The position numbers were made by a program, and so were the translations under genes. From Geodermatophilus amargosae (GTDB lineage Bacteria > Actinomycetota > Actinomycetes > Mycobacteriales > Geodermatophilaceae): DNA of 64,000 nt. How positions within the stretch are numbered: position 1 is the first letter of the stretch; the number at the start of each line of letters is the position of its first letter. The DNA is taken from positions 1-64,000 of the forward strand of contig NZ_FPBA01000024.1 of NCBI RefSeq assembly GCF_900116515.1. The letters run 5' to 3'. Of this stretch, positions 42,896 to 53,355 are shown in pieces. The notes below the pieces were generated by a model, which saw only the letters and a list, made by a program, of their open reading frames with translations, had not been told where the DNA came from and did not search any database.

Positions 42896-43241
42896 GACTC
42901 AACTGTCGAGAATCAGCCCGCCGATGAGAAGACCGGCTGCCGTCAGCGCTGGGTGATCCCACACCGTCCTCGACGGTGCCCCTGCGGTCGGCGTCCGCGC
43001 CCCAGCGACCGGCGGCCTCGTGCACACGGCCACCACGGATTGCGGTACACGCCCTGGATCTTCGGCGATCGGCTGCACACGAGCGCTTCAGGCGCCACGG
43101 GCCACGTGGCCTCCATCGTCGACGAACCGGGGGGAGCAAGGCGGTTGCCTGACGCGGGTGCTTCAGACACCCGTTCGCTGTCTCCGTCGCCCGCGGGAAG
43201 AGCGCCGTTCCGAGGAGTGGGTCCCGCAAGCAGCGGCGCTG
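42896..43241. other. Intergenic stretch downstream of the Tc locus
   Basis: No gene and no clear terminator was recognised between the end of the second TcA gene and the cupin gene. Confidence 0.45.
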
Positions 43242-46200
43242 CTACGACCATGTGAGAAGGATCAGTAGGTCCGTCAGTGCGGTGTCAACGAACAGCTCGA
43301 GTCGCCCCACGGGCGCGGGCAGCGGCCCCCAACCCGACCCGGAGGAGACAGGAGCGAGTGTCCCGTATCGGAGGTTGCCGAGGTCGGCGCGCTTCGTCAG
43401 CACGGCGGAGGCGGTCTCGCCGCCGACTGTCGTCACCGCTCGATCAGCGATGGTCACCGCGTCCACACCGTCGTCCGCCGGCTGGGCGACGAGGTCGACA
43501 GCCCTCAACGAGGAGGGCCCGGATCCGGCGAGGAAGGGATAGTGCTCCCGACGAAGCTCGAACGTGAGAGCCGCTCGCGGGTCCTCGGCGGTGCCGGGGC
43601 CCGCTGGAGCGGCGGCGAATCGAGCCCATTCGGACGGGAACTCGTGGCGGACCGACAGCAGCCGGGTCGACCCTGCGGCGGCACCCGCCGCGACACGCCC
43701 GCGGAGGTTCGCAGCGGCCGCCAGCCGCAGGGCCTCGCCTCCCTCACGCGCGGTGTACCGGACGTGCAGAACGACGTCGGTGATCGTGTTGTAGTCGAAT
43801 GGCCGCGGATCGGACGCGAGCTCCAGTTGCCACTCCCCCGCCGCACCTCGGTACTCGAAGGGCAACAACCGTTCATCGCGCAGATTGGTCTCGAACAGCC
43901 CGGAGTCGTTGCTGCCCACGCTGGTGACGATCGCCTCGGTCGCTCCCAGCTGGTGGTCGAAGCGGTCGTCGCCGTCGGTGGCCTCGGCATACCTGTCGTT
44001 CGTCAGCGCGGGGCTCGTCCGGACGTGACTTCGCAGCAGCCGTGCCGTACAGGCGACGCCCGTGTAGGGGCCGGTGATGGACGGGATGCTGACCGACACC
44101 GACCGGATACGCCGGAAGTAGTGGCCGGGTGTGTCGAGGTCGAACAGCTCCTCGGGGATGGTGAACGTCGCCCGACCGGTGGCGCGCAGCCGCACCAGCT
44201 CGAGGGGCGCCAGCTGCAGGAGGCTGACGCTCTTGAGCAGCTCGTACTCCCGCCGATTGAGGTCGAGGTAGGCCAACTCCATCCGGCGGACGTCGAGGTG
44301 CAGCTTCTCACCGGCCAACAGGCCCTCCGTCCCCGCCAGGTACCTGGGCGCGACGAAGGTCAGATCCGGGTCGCCGAGCTCGTTGCGTAGCGCCCGCTCG
44401 GCCTTCTGTGCGGTTTCGAGCGCCAGCTGGTAGCACCGGTTGTAGAGCTCGCGTACCTCTCGCCGCATCAGCGCGTAGTAGGCCGTGGTCGTCGTCTTGC
44501 CGCCCGGCCGCTCCCCGGCGAGGAACCGCTCGACGTCCTCGGCCTGAACCACCTGCTGCGCATGGTTCTTGAGCTCTCGCTCGGCCATGAACTCGCGGAT
44601 CTCCGCGGCCCGCAGCTGCTTGGCGATCTGGTTGAGCTCACCGGCGGCGGCGTTGCTTTGGAACTGCCACTCCTGCTCCCGGCGGGCGTAGCCGCCCACG
44701 CGCGCGGCCCGACCGGCCTCGTGGTCGAACCGGCCCGCGTAGCCGCGGTAGGCCGCCGCGCTGGCCGCGACGATCGCGGCCAGGTTCGGGCCGCCGAAGG
44801 TGGTGCCCGCGCCCGTGCCGATCGGCTTGACGTCGATGGAGAACAACGGAACCGCGTTCAGCGTCCCCGCGAGCACGTCGGCGCCGGCGGCAGTGTCCTG
44901 CGCGAGCTGCGACAGCTCGAGCAGAGCCAGCTCCCGGGACTCGTGCTTGCCGATCTTCCTGCCTTCGGCGAGCAGGGCCGGGATCGGTGAGTCGTCGATG
45001 TCCACGTCGACCTCGACGAGGCTTGTCGTCGGCTCCGTGGACGCAAAATCGCCCCGTTCCAGACCCTCCGCGTCCAGCGCCTGTGCGTCCGCGAATTCGG
45101 GAGGGTCTGCGGCGCCGAGGAGGCGCTGGTAGTAGGTGTACCGAGCCCGGACGATCTCCTGCGACATCTCCAGCGCCTCGCGGCTCTTGATCGCCTCCTG
45201 CCACTGGGCGTACTTGACGGTCTCGCCCAGGTGCAACGTCGCGACCTCGTGCTCGGCCCGCATGGCGGCGAGCGCCTCCCCGTCCTGCTTCTCGATCGCC
45301 GACAGCAGCGCGGCGCCCAGGCTCTTGACCTCCTGGCACAGCTCGGCGGCCTTCGCCGCGAGAAGCCCGAAGCGCACCAGCGGTGCCGGCTGGTTGACCC
45401 CGGACACGACGGCGGCCACGTCCACCCCTGCGGTCGCCGCGCGCGCGAGCATCGCGGGGTCGATGGGCGGGTCGAAGGTGGGCAGGCGCCGGAACGCACC
45501 GGCGAGATTCAGGCTGTTGCGCAGCTTGAACAGCCGGTCGGCGACGATGTCCCAGTAGCCGAGCAGCTTCTCGTTGGGCGGCGTGCAGAAGGAGGTCAGG
45601 CCGAGCGTGTCGAGCTGACGCGCACCGTCGGGGCCTTCCACGGACGGGGTCTGCGTCAGGTCTCCGTAGGACAACGCGTTCTCCTGCGCGTCGAGGGTAC
45701 GCAGCCGGGCGCGCAGGGAGCGGTAGGTCTGTGGCAGGACCGAACTCCGCCTCGGGACCTGCTGCGGCCGCGGACCCAGGAGGTTCGCGGCCAGCACGTA
45801 GAGCTGGCCGGCCTCCGCGACGGTCTCCGGGCTGTCCTGACCGAAGAGCGCATCCCCCCAGGCGATCAGGTTGTCCAGGTAGGCCATCACCGTGTGCACC
45901 ATGTAGGCCGACGGGCGGTGACCGGCCACGAGATGTGGCTTGAACGGGTTCTGCTGCCATGCCGCGATGCTGGTCATCACGGCGGCGTGCCCCGGGTCGG
46001 AGGCGTCGCCGACGGTCCGCAGCAGGTCCTCGATGGATCGGGCCACGGTGGTGCGCAACGGCGCGGACTTCCAGAACCGCTCGGGCGTCGGCCCGTCGCT
46101 GTCGTCGGTGGGGTCGAACACGAAGTGGAACCAGCGCTGCGCGTCCTGGAAGCGACCGTTCTTGCTGAGGTGGATGGCGATCGTGAGCGGGACGTGGAAG

Positions 46201-46463
46201 AACAGCTCCCAGTTGTAGGCGCTGTAGGCGCCTGCGCTGCTGAAGTCGAGCCCTGCGACCGGCGACCCCTCGGCCAGTGCGGTGGGCTGGTACTCCCTGT
46301 CGGAGAACAGTTGTCGGCGCAGCGGCGGGTCCGCCGTGTCGGCGCCCTGGAGCCCGCCCACCGACTCCGCGATGAGTGTCTGCAGCAGGTGTTGGACGTG
46401 GGGATGGAAGTGGGGGCTGAACCGGTAGGTCACCGTCGACCGGTTGAACATCGGCACGGGCAT
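43242..46463 (-). CDS. Tc toxin TcA subunit, C-terminal half (pore-forming and TcB-binding)
   Basis: The 1073-residue protein corresponds to the C-terminal part of TcA. It begins with FHPHVQHLLQTLIAESVGGL and AGAYSAYNWELFFHVPLTIA. A coiled-coil and channel-forming middle follows (ERELKNHAQQVVQAEDVERF, EVRELYNRCYQLALETAQKA), then the TcB-binding beta-domain: LDTPGHYFRRIRSVSVSIPS, ITGPYTGVACTARLLRS, TSVGSNDSGLFETNLRDERL and TITDVVLHVRYTAREGG. In known Tc toxins this part forms the pentameric syringe. It starts with ATG at 46463, four bases after the upstream TcA stop, with GGAGAG for translation. No signal peptide, as usual for Tc subunits. Confidence 0.9.
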   Translation of the reverse strand: MPVPMFNRSTVTYRFSPHFHPHVQHLLQTLIAESVGGLQGADTADPPLRRQLFSDREYQPTALAEGSPVAGLDFSSAGAYSAYNWELFFHVPLTIAIHLSKNGRFQDAQRWFHFVFDPTDDSDGPTPERFWKSAPLRTTVARSIEDLLRTVGDASDPGHAAVMTSIAAWQQNPFKPHLVAGHRPSAYMVHTVMAYLDNLIAWGDALFGQDSPETVAEAGQLYVLAANLLGPRPQQVPRRSSVLPQTYRSLRARLRTLDAQENALSYGDLTQTPSVEGPDGARQLDTLGLTSFCTPPNEKLLGYWDIVADRLFKLRNSLNLAGAFRRLPTFDPPIDPAMLARAATAGVDVAAVVSGVNQPAPLVRFGLLAAKAAELCQEVKSLGAALLSAIEKQDGEALAAMRAEHEVATLHLGETVKYAQWQEAIKSREALEMSQEIVRARYTYYQRLLGAADPPEFADAQALDAEGLERGDFASTEPTTSLVEVDVDIDDSPIPALLAEGRKIGKHESRELALLELSQLAQDTAAGADVLAGTLNAVPLFSIDVKPIGTGAGTTFGGPNLAAIVAASAAAYRGYAGRFDHEAGRAARVGGYARREQEWQFQSNAAAGELNQIAKQLRAAEIREFMAERELKNHAQQVVQAEDVERFLAGERPGGKTTTTAYYALMRREVRELYNRCYQLALETAQKAERALRNELGDPDLTFVAPRYLAGTEGLLAGEKLHLDVRRMELAYLDLNRREYELLKSVSLLQLAPLELVRLRATGRATFTIPEELFDLDTPGHYFRRIRSVSVSIPSITGPYTGVACTARLLRSHVRTSPALTNDRYAEATDGDDRFDHQLGATEAIVTSVGSNDSGLFETNLRDERLLPFEYRGAAGEWQLELASDPRPFDYNTITDVVLHVRYTAREGGEALRLAAAANLRGRVAAGAAAGSTRLLSVRHEFPSEWARFAAAPAGPGTAEDPRAALTFELRREHYPFLAGSGPSSLRAVDLVAQPADDGVDAVTIADRAVTTVGGETASAVLTKRADLGNLRYGTLAPVSSGSGWGPLPAPVGRLELFVDTALTDLLILLTWS

Positions 46464-46467
46464 GACG

Positions 46468-49400
46468 TCAGCTCTCCAGCTCCTGCACGAGGGGGTCCCC
46501 GCCCGGGGCGTCCGGCCGCGGCCGCCCGCTGGCGGTGATCATCCGGCCGCCGACCACGACGACGCCGCCCGCCTCAGTCGCCCAGTCACTCGGCTGCACA
46601 CGCTCGAGGACCGACAGCGGATCGACCGGGTCGACCGGGTCCAGAACAGGCTTCCCGGTGGCCAGGACGTGTACCCGCGGTGGCACCACCGGCACGACCT
46701 GGCCGACGTCGACGAGCGGGTCCGTGCCCACGGGCAGCCACCCGACGTCCCCGGTCCAGTCGACGCGGTGCACGGACCGTTCCACGAAGAAGGTGCTCTG
46801 CCCGTCGAACGCCGTCCCCTCGGCCGTTCCGGGACGGTCTGCGTAGAAGAACGGGCCGGTGCCACGTCGGACCGCGCTGCCCCGCGCGTCCACGGGTCGT
46901 GGTGGCGCGACGACCGTGAACGGCCGCCGCTGTCTGAGGACCTTCCCGCCTCTGACGTCGCCGACCGCCAGGGCCTCCAGGGGCCACTTGTACTCCCGCG
47001 GATGGGCTGACTGGTGGCCCGCAATCCCGATGGAGAGGTCGGCGGACGTCACCGCGACGAGCGAGGGCCGCCCGTGGCGAGAGACGAAACGGATGGCGCG
47101 GTCGGTGGGCTCCCTCCGGCCGCGCGCGGGTCGGCCAGGCTTGGTCGGGGACCTCGGAGGAGCCGGACGGGGCAGGCCGTGGAGGGTGATGGTCACGGAC
47201 CCGTCTGCGCCGCCGTCGTCCTGGTGGCGGGTCGGGTGCAGCACGACGCGGTGAGGATCCCATCCGGTCACCCCCTCCACGACGGGCAGCAGCTCGCTGG
47301 AGGTGCGGGAGGACCACTGGCCGGCGATGAGCTCCGTCCAGTGCAGCTGCGCCTGCACGTTCACCCGGGGCGGCGCCACGCTGTCGTCGGCGATCTCGTT
47401 GTAGTCCTTGTTGCCCGTGTCGGGGGTCGCGCCGGTCGCCAGGAAGGTCACCCAGAACACGTGCAGCCGGCCGCGGTACACGACGGCCGTGACGTGGTCC
47501 CCCTCGATCTGCACCCCGACGGCCTCCCAGGGCGTCCATCTGCCGTCGGTGAGCCGGCGCTGGTAGTGGGTGCGAGGGGCGTTGTGGTCGCGAGCGATGA
47601 CGTGCAGTGCGTCGGGTTCCTGCCAGGCGGACACGACGTCCAACCGGGCGATGTCGGCCAGCCCTCGCAGGTAGGACACGAAGGCGTCCTCAGCGAGCCG
47701 GTCGGTGACGTCGCCCTCGAGCAGGGTGCCGGTCAGCGCGGTGAACAGGTGCGTCCGTTCGTCGCGGAGCTCGGGGATCAACCAGTTCTCGGGGAACAGG
47801 AAGATCTTGCGGTTCGCTTCCCACACGCGGTAGCGCTTCATCCACGCCCAGCGGATGGTGTCGAGCGTGGCCGGGTGGACCGCCGGTTCGAGGTTGAGCA
47901 AGCAGCGCTGGACGAACAGCTGGACGCAGGAGATCGCCAGCCGCACCCGGGAGGTCAGCACCACCGGTTCGGTGCCGGGATCGAGCAGCAGGTCGTCGTA
48001 GAGCAGTTCTGGGCGGCTCGAATCCAGCCCCAGCCGGTGCAGCAGGAAGGTGACGAGTGCGTCGCGGCGTCGCCGGCGGAGCGGGTCGTTCACCGACGCC
48101 GCCACGGCGCGCCACGTGTGCTGATCGTGCAGGGCCCGGACGGCGTTCCGCAGGCCGTCGGCGACCGCGCGGTCCGGCGCCGGCGTCGCCGCCGCGACGA
48201 CCGTCTCGACGTCGATCCCGAGTCGCGCGACGAGGTCCATCGCGTTCCACAGCCCGCGGAGTCCGTCGACCTCGGTGAGGCGGGCGGGAGTCAGCGCCAG
48301 GTGACGGGCGAGGGACGTGACCACGGCCGGCTCCCGCCGGGTCAGCGCCGCCACCCGGGCGAAAACCCCGTCATCAGAGTCGGCGGCTGCCAGGACGTCG
48401 AGCAACCCGTCGCCCCCGCCGGCCATCTCAGCGCGCAGCGCCACGTAGGCGAGCAGGCCTCGCACGGCGTCGCTGTCCGGCGCGGGGACCGGTTCACACC
48501 GCAACGCGCGCAGGCCGAACCGGCGCAGTTCACGGGCGCTGAGGCCGAGCCGACCGGCCATCAGCAGCGCCTTCCCCAGCAGCGAGTGAAGACGCCCGAA
48601 GGCGTCGACGGCCGCACGCGGCCTCCAGTCCAGGTCGGCCACCTGCCCGATCGACGCCCCGTCGACGGTCACGTCGCCGAGCTCGACCGACACGGATCCG
48701 GCGAGCGGCTCCGCGGCTCCCGCGACCTCGCGTCGGGCCTCGAGGACGAACCGATGAGCAACCCCGGCGCGCAGTTCGACGGGCACCCGGCGCGCCTCGG
48801 CCGGGAAGGTCTTCGCCAGCACCGGAGCTTCGCCCTCCCCGATCCACAACGAGCCCGTGTCGCCGTCGCCGGTGACGGAGAGGCCGAACCAGTACGTGCC
48901 GGTGACCGGCACGAGGAGGTGTCCCTCAACGAGGACGCGCGCCGCGGATCCGACCGCGGGGGTCGCCGGCGTCGCCACGGTGTCCGGACCGGCGACCGGC
49001 GCCCCGGTTCCGTCGAAGGCCGATACCGTGAGGCCGGCGGCAGCCACCCCTGCGAGGACGTCCGACGCGGGCCGGCCGCCGTCGGGAACCGACAGCCGCC
49101 CAGCGTCGTCCACCAGCGTCTCGACCAGGCCTGCGGCGGGGTCGCCCGCGGCCGAGGCGAGGGCGCTGCCGACCGCGGCCACGGCGAACCGTCGACGCAG
49201 CGTGGTCAGCAGCGTGGGCATCACGACGGTTGCGAAGCGCCGCCGCCGCCTGCGCTCGGCGTCCGGCGAGTCGCCGGGTGGCCAGCCGAACAACTCCTCC
49301 ACGGCGTCGTCCGGGACGAGCCAGGCCACCATCGCCTGCCACTCCGCGGCCTGGGCCAGGACCCGGTCGAGCAGCGCGGTGAGCGCCGGGACGGCGGTCG

Positions 49401-52400
49401 CGATGACGGCCGTCCGGGCCGGGCGAGGCACCCCTCGGTAGGACAGCAGCTGCACGAACCGTCCTGGCGCGGCGGGGTCGGGCCGGTGCTCGAGGATCAC
49501 CTCCGGGAACGGGGCGACAGCAGCCGACGGAACGAGGTCGGCCTCGGCGATGCCCGGCGCCGCCGCCCGATGGACGACCTGCCGATGCCACAGCGCGACC
49601 AGCGTGCCTGCCAGCTCCGCGGGCAGTACCAGGGCGAGCTCACGAGCGACGACGTCGTCCCCGAGCAGGCCCGGGTCGGAGGGCACGGCGTGTTGGGCCT
49701 CCAGCCGGCGGACCCCGTTCCCGACCTCGACGGCCAGCGCGAGCACCACCGCGGGATCAGGGCGCAGCGGTCCCGTGGCGTCGAACCGGTGGGCGACGAG
49801 GAAGTCGAGTTCGGCGACGGTGAGACCGGTAGTCCTGAACTGGTCGTAGGCGTCGAGGAAGGCCGGCGTCGCGGCGAAGGGGTCTATGCCGAGCAGCCGG
49901 CTGAGGGTGATCAGGTCGCCGACGGGGACGTGCAGCGCCCCGGCGAGGTGAGCGTGCCGGAAGAGCACCGACACTGTCTGGAGGGTCAGTGGCGCGGTCG
50001 CGGTCTTGAGTCCGGCCGTGGCCAGGATCGCATCCACGTCGTCCGTGGACAGGCCCAGCGCGCCCTGGACCGCGGACCGGTGAGTGATCAATCTCTGTCC
50101 GGAGGTCAGGTAGTTCCCCTCCGGGTGGTCGAATACCGGCCCTGGGCGGGGCGAGAGGAACAGCCTGGCGTAGGTCGACCCGGAGCCGACGGAGGGCAGG
50201 GGACCCCACAGGGCGAGGAGATCGACGCGGCCGCGCGGCCCCACCCCCAGTCGAGTCGCGACCTCCTGCACGTGGGACAGGGACGTCAACGCGGCTGCCA
50301 GAGCGGCACCGACCCCGGCGGCGTCCAGACCGGTCGTGCCGTGTGGGAGAAGCGCCCGCAGCGCCAGGTCCAGTTCGTCGAGGGTCCAGTCGAGTCGGCG
50401 CCACAGCCGCACCAGCAGGTTCAGCCGGACCAGTTCGGTGTCGATGCTGCGGTCCGCCGACCCGGCGGTGCGCACCGTCGTCGTGTCGAACCGGCACCCG
50501 GGCCCGGGATCGGTGAGAACGAGCACGTCGCCCATCCGGCTCCACGCCGACGCGACCCAGGCCGCGGCGTCAAAGTCCTCCCAGACGGCCCCCTCCTGCC
50601 TGAAGCGGCGGGTCACCGCGGCCAGCCGCGCGTCGAAGGCGGCACGCTCGTCGTCGTCGAGAGCCGCCACACCGTCGGCGCCGGCGGAGCGCATGACGTC
50701 CACGGGCTCCAGGTCGATCTTGCGCAGCGCTCCCACCGCGTCGAGAGCGGGATTGACGAACCAGGTCTGCACCAGCGCGGCGAGTTCCTGATAGGTCACG
50801 CCGAGGCGGCGGGCGAGGGTGCGGGCGTTGCGCAGCTCCCGGCGGGCGTCGGTGGCGGTGTCGTATCCGTAGAGGCGGTGCCAGTCTTCGAGGCGTGACG
50901 GGTCGGTGAGGACCTGAACCTCGCCCGGGGTGAGCCCCAGCCGCTCGGTGGAGACGGCCTGCGGCGGGTAGGGCGCCGCCTCGACCGGACGGAGCGCCTC
51001 CAGCAGGTCGGCATGACGCAAGCCGACACGCCCGAGGTAGGCGCGGACGGTCTCCAGCCACAGGTCGAACGGCAGGTTCAACGGGTAGGCCGCGGCGGCG
51101 AGTGCCTCGTAGGCGTCCCCCAGCGGGGGCGGTGGCTCGGCGATCAGGTCGGCGCTGGCGGCGGGCTCGGTCTCGAGGGCAGCCGGCGGCGTCTCGTTGA
51201 CCACCCGGTGCTCCATGATCTCGTTGACGATGTCGATGTAGGGCAGCTCGGTGGTGGTGTTCTCACAGGTCAGCGGCAGGTTCATGAGGTCCGGTCGTCG
51301 AGCCTCCAGCACCTGAAACGGCGTGAGTTCGCCCCGGACGGCCGCGGGCATGGCCCGCCAGCTCGCGTCGTCGATGTCGAGGAAGTGGAGGAGGTCGACG
51401 AGGTAGGCCGCCGGGCCGAGGACCGAGCGGCAGTGCTCGCAGGCGCAGAAGTCCTGCTCCCCCAGCAGTGCCTCCACCGTGGGCAACCGGGACAGGGCGT
51501 ACAGCGGCGGCGCCGCCAGCTGCATGCTCGCACCCGCGCGCGCCAGCGTGATCGCAGCGATCCGCCGCGAGCGACGAAAGGTCAGCTCGGCCTCGGCCGC
51601 CGACGGGAACTTCCCGCCGTGCCGTTGCAGGAAGGTCTTCCGGTCCTGCCTCGCGATCTCGTGTGCCGAGGTGAACCCGGCGGCGACCACAGCGGCCAGG
51701 GCCCCATGTGACGGGGTTGCCCGGTAGAGCCGCTGCAGGAGTTGGAGCTGCTCAACCGCTCGACGAGCGACATCGGGCACGAGTCCGGCGGTCAGTTCCT
51801 CACCGTGTTCCGCCAGGAACGGGCCCAGGGGGACGGACGCGAAGGAGAACCCGCGGTCCTCCGCCCGCTCGATCAGCCGGGCAACCGGCTCGCCGGCCCC
51901 GTCGGCGAGGGCGATCTCCCGGGTCCGGAGCATCTGGCCCACGACCGCCGTCGGCAGGCTGGACCGCACGCGTTCGGCCAGGTCGCGCGCGTACGCCTCG
52001 GCCGCACCCTTCGGAGTCCTGTCGACGAGGTACTCGGGCGGGAGGACGGCCCGCAGCTTCTCGTCGTCGCCCTCGCCGAGATCGTCGAGAATCCCCCGCC
52101 AGGCCTCTGCCGTGTGCAGGTTCTCCCGTACCAGGGCGCGGAGGCCGGTGGGGCCCGGATCGGCGCCGCCGTCGATGGTCATGAGCCTGGCCGTGAGGGG
52201 CAGGTTCTGGTGCGTCAGCGCCGCGAGCCGGCCCTGGCTGCGCAGCCGGCCGATCGTGTCTTCGGGAATCCGGGCGTCCGACGCCGCCTGCCACAGCGCC
52301 GCCGGGTCGCCCGCGTGCCGGACCACGAGGGCGTCGAAGACGTCCCGCGCGTCGCGGTCGAGTCCGGTCGCGGTCAGGAACTCGCCGTAGGTGGACACGC

Positions 52401-53325
52401 CACCGGGGGGGCGCCCGGCGCGACGAGTCGCTGTCGCGAACTGCCTGAAGACCTCGGCCTGGGCCTTGACCTCCCGGGCGGTGAGGGCGACGACGCCCTC
52501 GGCGGTGGCCCGGCCGAGTATGTCCCGCACGGTGGCCGGCGGCACCACGGCCAGCTCGTCGGGATCGGTGGGGAGGCCGTAGCGCACGGCCGCATACGCG
52601 GCCCGCAGGTCCAGGCCGCTGCTGCGGGCGATCCCGGCCGCGGCCGCTCCGAGGGCCAGCAGCCGGCCGTCCCAGCCGGTGTGCTCGTGCGCCACGGCCA
52701 GGCGGTCGCCGTCGTCGTCACGCACTAGGTCGTCGAACGCGCCTAGCGCGCGCTCGACATCGGCTTTCAGCCGGTCCCACTCCGGGGCGAGTGGTGCTGC
52801 CGACGACGGCGCCACGAGGTTCAGCTGCGCGTACCGGCTCGCCCGGATCGCGGGCTTGCTGATCGATGTCACGCCACCGGCCGCGTCTACGACGAGCAAC
52901 TCGACGGTGACTGGCGAGGCCCCAACTGCTGCCGGCAGGTCAAACCGGTAGTAGCCCTCAGCGTCGGTGGTCGCGTTGTGGATCCGCGCGCGACCCCCGT
53001 CGACCGGCTGGCGGCGCAGCTGGACCTTCACATGTGCAGCCGGAATGCCGTGCTCGGTGACGAGTCGCCCCTCGATGCACGGCTGTTTGTATGTTGCGAC
53101 CAGCAGCGCGTCGTCGAGGGCTGACCGGGTTCTAGCGTCTACCACCCCGGCACGGGAGAGACCGGCCGCCCCTTGAAATGCACGCAGGGACATCATGGTT
53201 CCGGGCCCGAACCTGCCGTCTGCAAGTTCCTGCGGCGGGATGGCCAGTCCGAGCGACTGCAGTTCTTTCTGCAGCCGCTCAACCTCAGGCCCACGAGCAT
53301 GCAGTGTCAGGGCTGCTGCAGACAT
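46468..53325 (-). CDS. Tc toxin TcA subunit, N-terminal part with peptidoglycan-binding domain
   Basis: The 2285-residue protein begins with a peptidoglycan-binding type 1 domain (ALTLHARGPEVERLQKELQ, FGPGTMMSLRAFQGAAGLSR; residues 4-72), then an Ig-like carboxypeptidase-regulatory domain (EGRLVTEHGIPAAHVKVQL). The VRP1 region of TcA proteins is at about residue 628 (FCACEHCRSVLGPAAYLVDL). A PA14-like domain follows at about 1455-1560 (GTYWFGLSVTGDGDTGSLWI), then the ABC-toxin N/neuraminidase-like region at about 1780-1900 (WEANRKIFLFPENWLIPELR). TcA binds the target and forms the outer shell. The N-terminal peptidoglycan-binding domain is atypical. ATG at 53325 has GAGGAGA upstream. It ends four bases before the second TcA ORF. 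Confidence 0.9.
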   Translation of the reverse strand: MSAAALTLHARGPEVERLQKELQSLGLAIPPQELADGRFGPGTMMSLRAFQGAAGLSRAGVVDARTRSALDDALLVATYKQPCIEGRLVTEHGIPAAHVKVQLRRQPVDGGRARIHNATTDAEGYYRFDLPAAVGASPVTVELLVVDAAGGVTSISKPAIRASRYAQLNLVAPSSAAPLAPEWDRLKADVERALGAFDDLVRDDDGDRLAVAHEHTGWDGRLLALGAAAAGIARSSGLDLRAAYAAVRYGLPTDPDELAVVPPATVRDILGRATAEGVVALTAREVKAQAEVFRQFATATRRAGRPPGGVSTYGEFLTATGLDRDARDVFDALVVRHAGDPAALWQAASDARIPEDTIGRLRSQGRLAALTHQNLPLTARLMTIDGGADPGPTGLRALVRENLHTAEAWRGILDDLGEGDDEKLRAVLPPEYLVDRTPKGAAEAYARDLAERVRSSLPTAVVGQMLRTREIALADGAGEPVARLIERAEDRGFSFASVPLGPFLAEHGEELTAGLVPDVARRAVEQLQLLQRLYRATPSHGALAAVVAAGFTSAHEIARQDRKTFLQRHGGKFPSAAEAELTFRRSRRIAAITLARAGASMQLAAPPLYALSRLPTVEALLGEQDFCACEHCRSVLGPAAYLVDLLHFLDIDDASWRAMPAAVRGELTPFQVLEARRPDLMNLPLTCENTTTELPYIDIVNEIMEHRVVNETPPAALETEPAASADLIAEPPPPLGDAYEALAAAAYPLNLPFDLWLETVRAYLGRVGLRHADLLEALRPVEAAPYPPQAVSTERLGLTPGEVQVLTDPSRLEDWHRLYGYDTATDARRELRNARTLARRLGVTYQELAALVQTWFVNPALDAVGALRKIDLEPVDVMRSAGADGVAALDDDERAAFDARLAAVTRRFRQEGAVWEDFDAAAWVASAWSRMGDVLVLTDPGPGCRFDTTTVRTAGSADRSIDTELVRLNLLVRLWRRLDWTLDELDLALRALLPHGTTGLDAAGVGAALAAALTSLSHVQEVATRLGVGPRGRVDLLALWGPLPSVGSGSTYARLFLSPRPGPVFDHPEGNYLTSGQRLITHRSAVQGALGLSTDDVDAILATAGLKTATAPLTLQTVSVLFRHAHLAGALHVPVGDLITLSRLLGIDPFAATPAFLDAYDQFRTTGLTVAELDFLVAHRFDATGPLRPDPAVVLALAVEVGNGVRRLEAQHAVPSDPGLLGDDVVARELALVLPAELAGTLVALWHRQVVHRAAAPGIAEADLVPSAAVAPFPEVILEHRPDPAAPGRFVQLLSYRGVPRPARTAVIATAVPALTALLDRVLAQAAEWQAMVAWLVPDDAVEELFGWPPGDSPDAERRRRRRFATVVMPTLLTTLRRRFAVAAVGSALASAAGDPAAGLVETLVDDAGRLSVPDGGRPASDVLAGVAAAGLTVSAFDGTGAPVAGPDTVATPATPAVGSAARVLVEGHLLVPVTGTYWFGLSVTGDGDTGSLWIGEGEAPVLAKTFPAEARRVPVELRAGVAHRFVLEARREVAGAAEPLAGSVSVELGDVTVDGASIGQVADLDWRPRAAVDAFGRLHSLLGKALLMAGRLGLSARELRRFGLRALRCEPVPAPDSDAVRGLLAYVALRAEMAGGGDGLLDVLAAADSDDGVFARVAALTRREPAVVTSLARHLALTPARLTEVDGLRGLWNAMDLVARLGIDVETVVAAATPAPDRAVADGLRNAVRALHDQHTWRAVAASVNDPLRRRRRDALVTFLLHRLGLDSSRPELLYDDLLLDPGTEPVVLTSRVRLAISCVQLFVQRCLLNLEPAVHPATLDTIRWAWMKRYRVWEANRKIFLFPENWLIPELRDERTHLFTALTGTLLEGDVTDRLAEDAFVSYLRGLADIARLDVVSAWQEPDALHVIARDHNAPRTHYQRRLTDGRWTPWEAVGVQIEGDHVTAVVYRGRLHVFWVTFLATGATPDTGNKDYNEIADDSVAPPRVNVQAQLHWTELIAGQWSSRTSSELLPVVEGVTGWDPHRVVLHPTRHQDDGGADGSVTITLHGLPRPAPPRSPTKPGRPARGRREPTDRAIRFVSRHGRPSLVAVTSADLSIGIAGHQSAHPREYKWPLEALAVGDVRGGKVLRQRRPFTVVAPPRPVDARGSAVRRGTGPFFYADRPGTAEGTAFDGQSTFFVERSVHRVDWTGDVGWLPVGTDPLVDVGQVVPVVPPRVHVLATGKPVLDPVDPVDPLSVLERVQPSDWATEAGGVVVVGGRMITASGRPRPDAPGGDPLVQELES

Positions 53326-53355
53326 CGATTCTCCTCATTGCGAAAAGCGAGACAG

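Noticed and set aside
46586..47539. Long Arg/Gly-rich reading frames antiparallel or shifted to the Tc genes and other GC-rich genes
   Set aside because: They are overlapping phases of the true genes, low in complexity and without family motifs; the strong domain matches fix the real frames.
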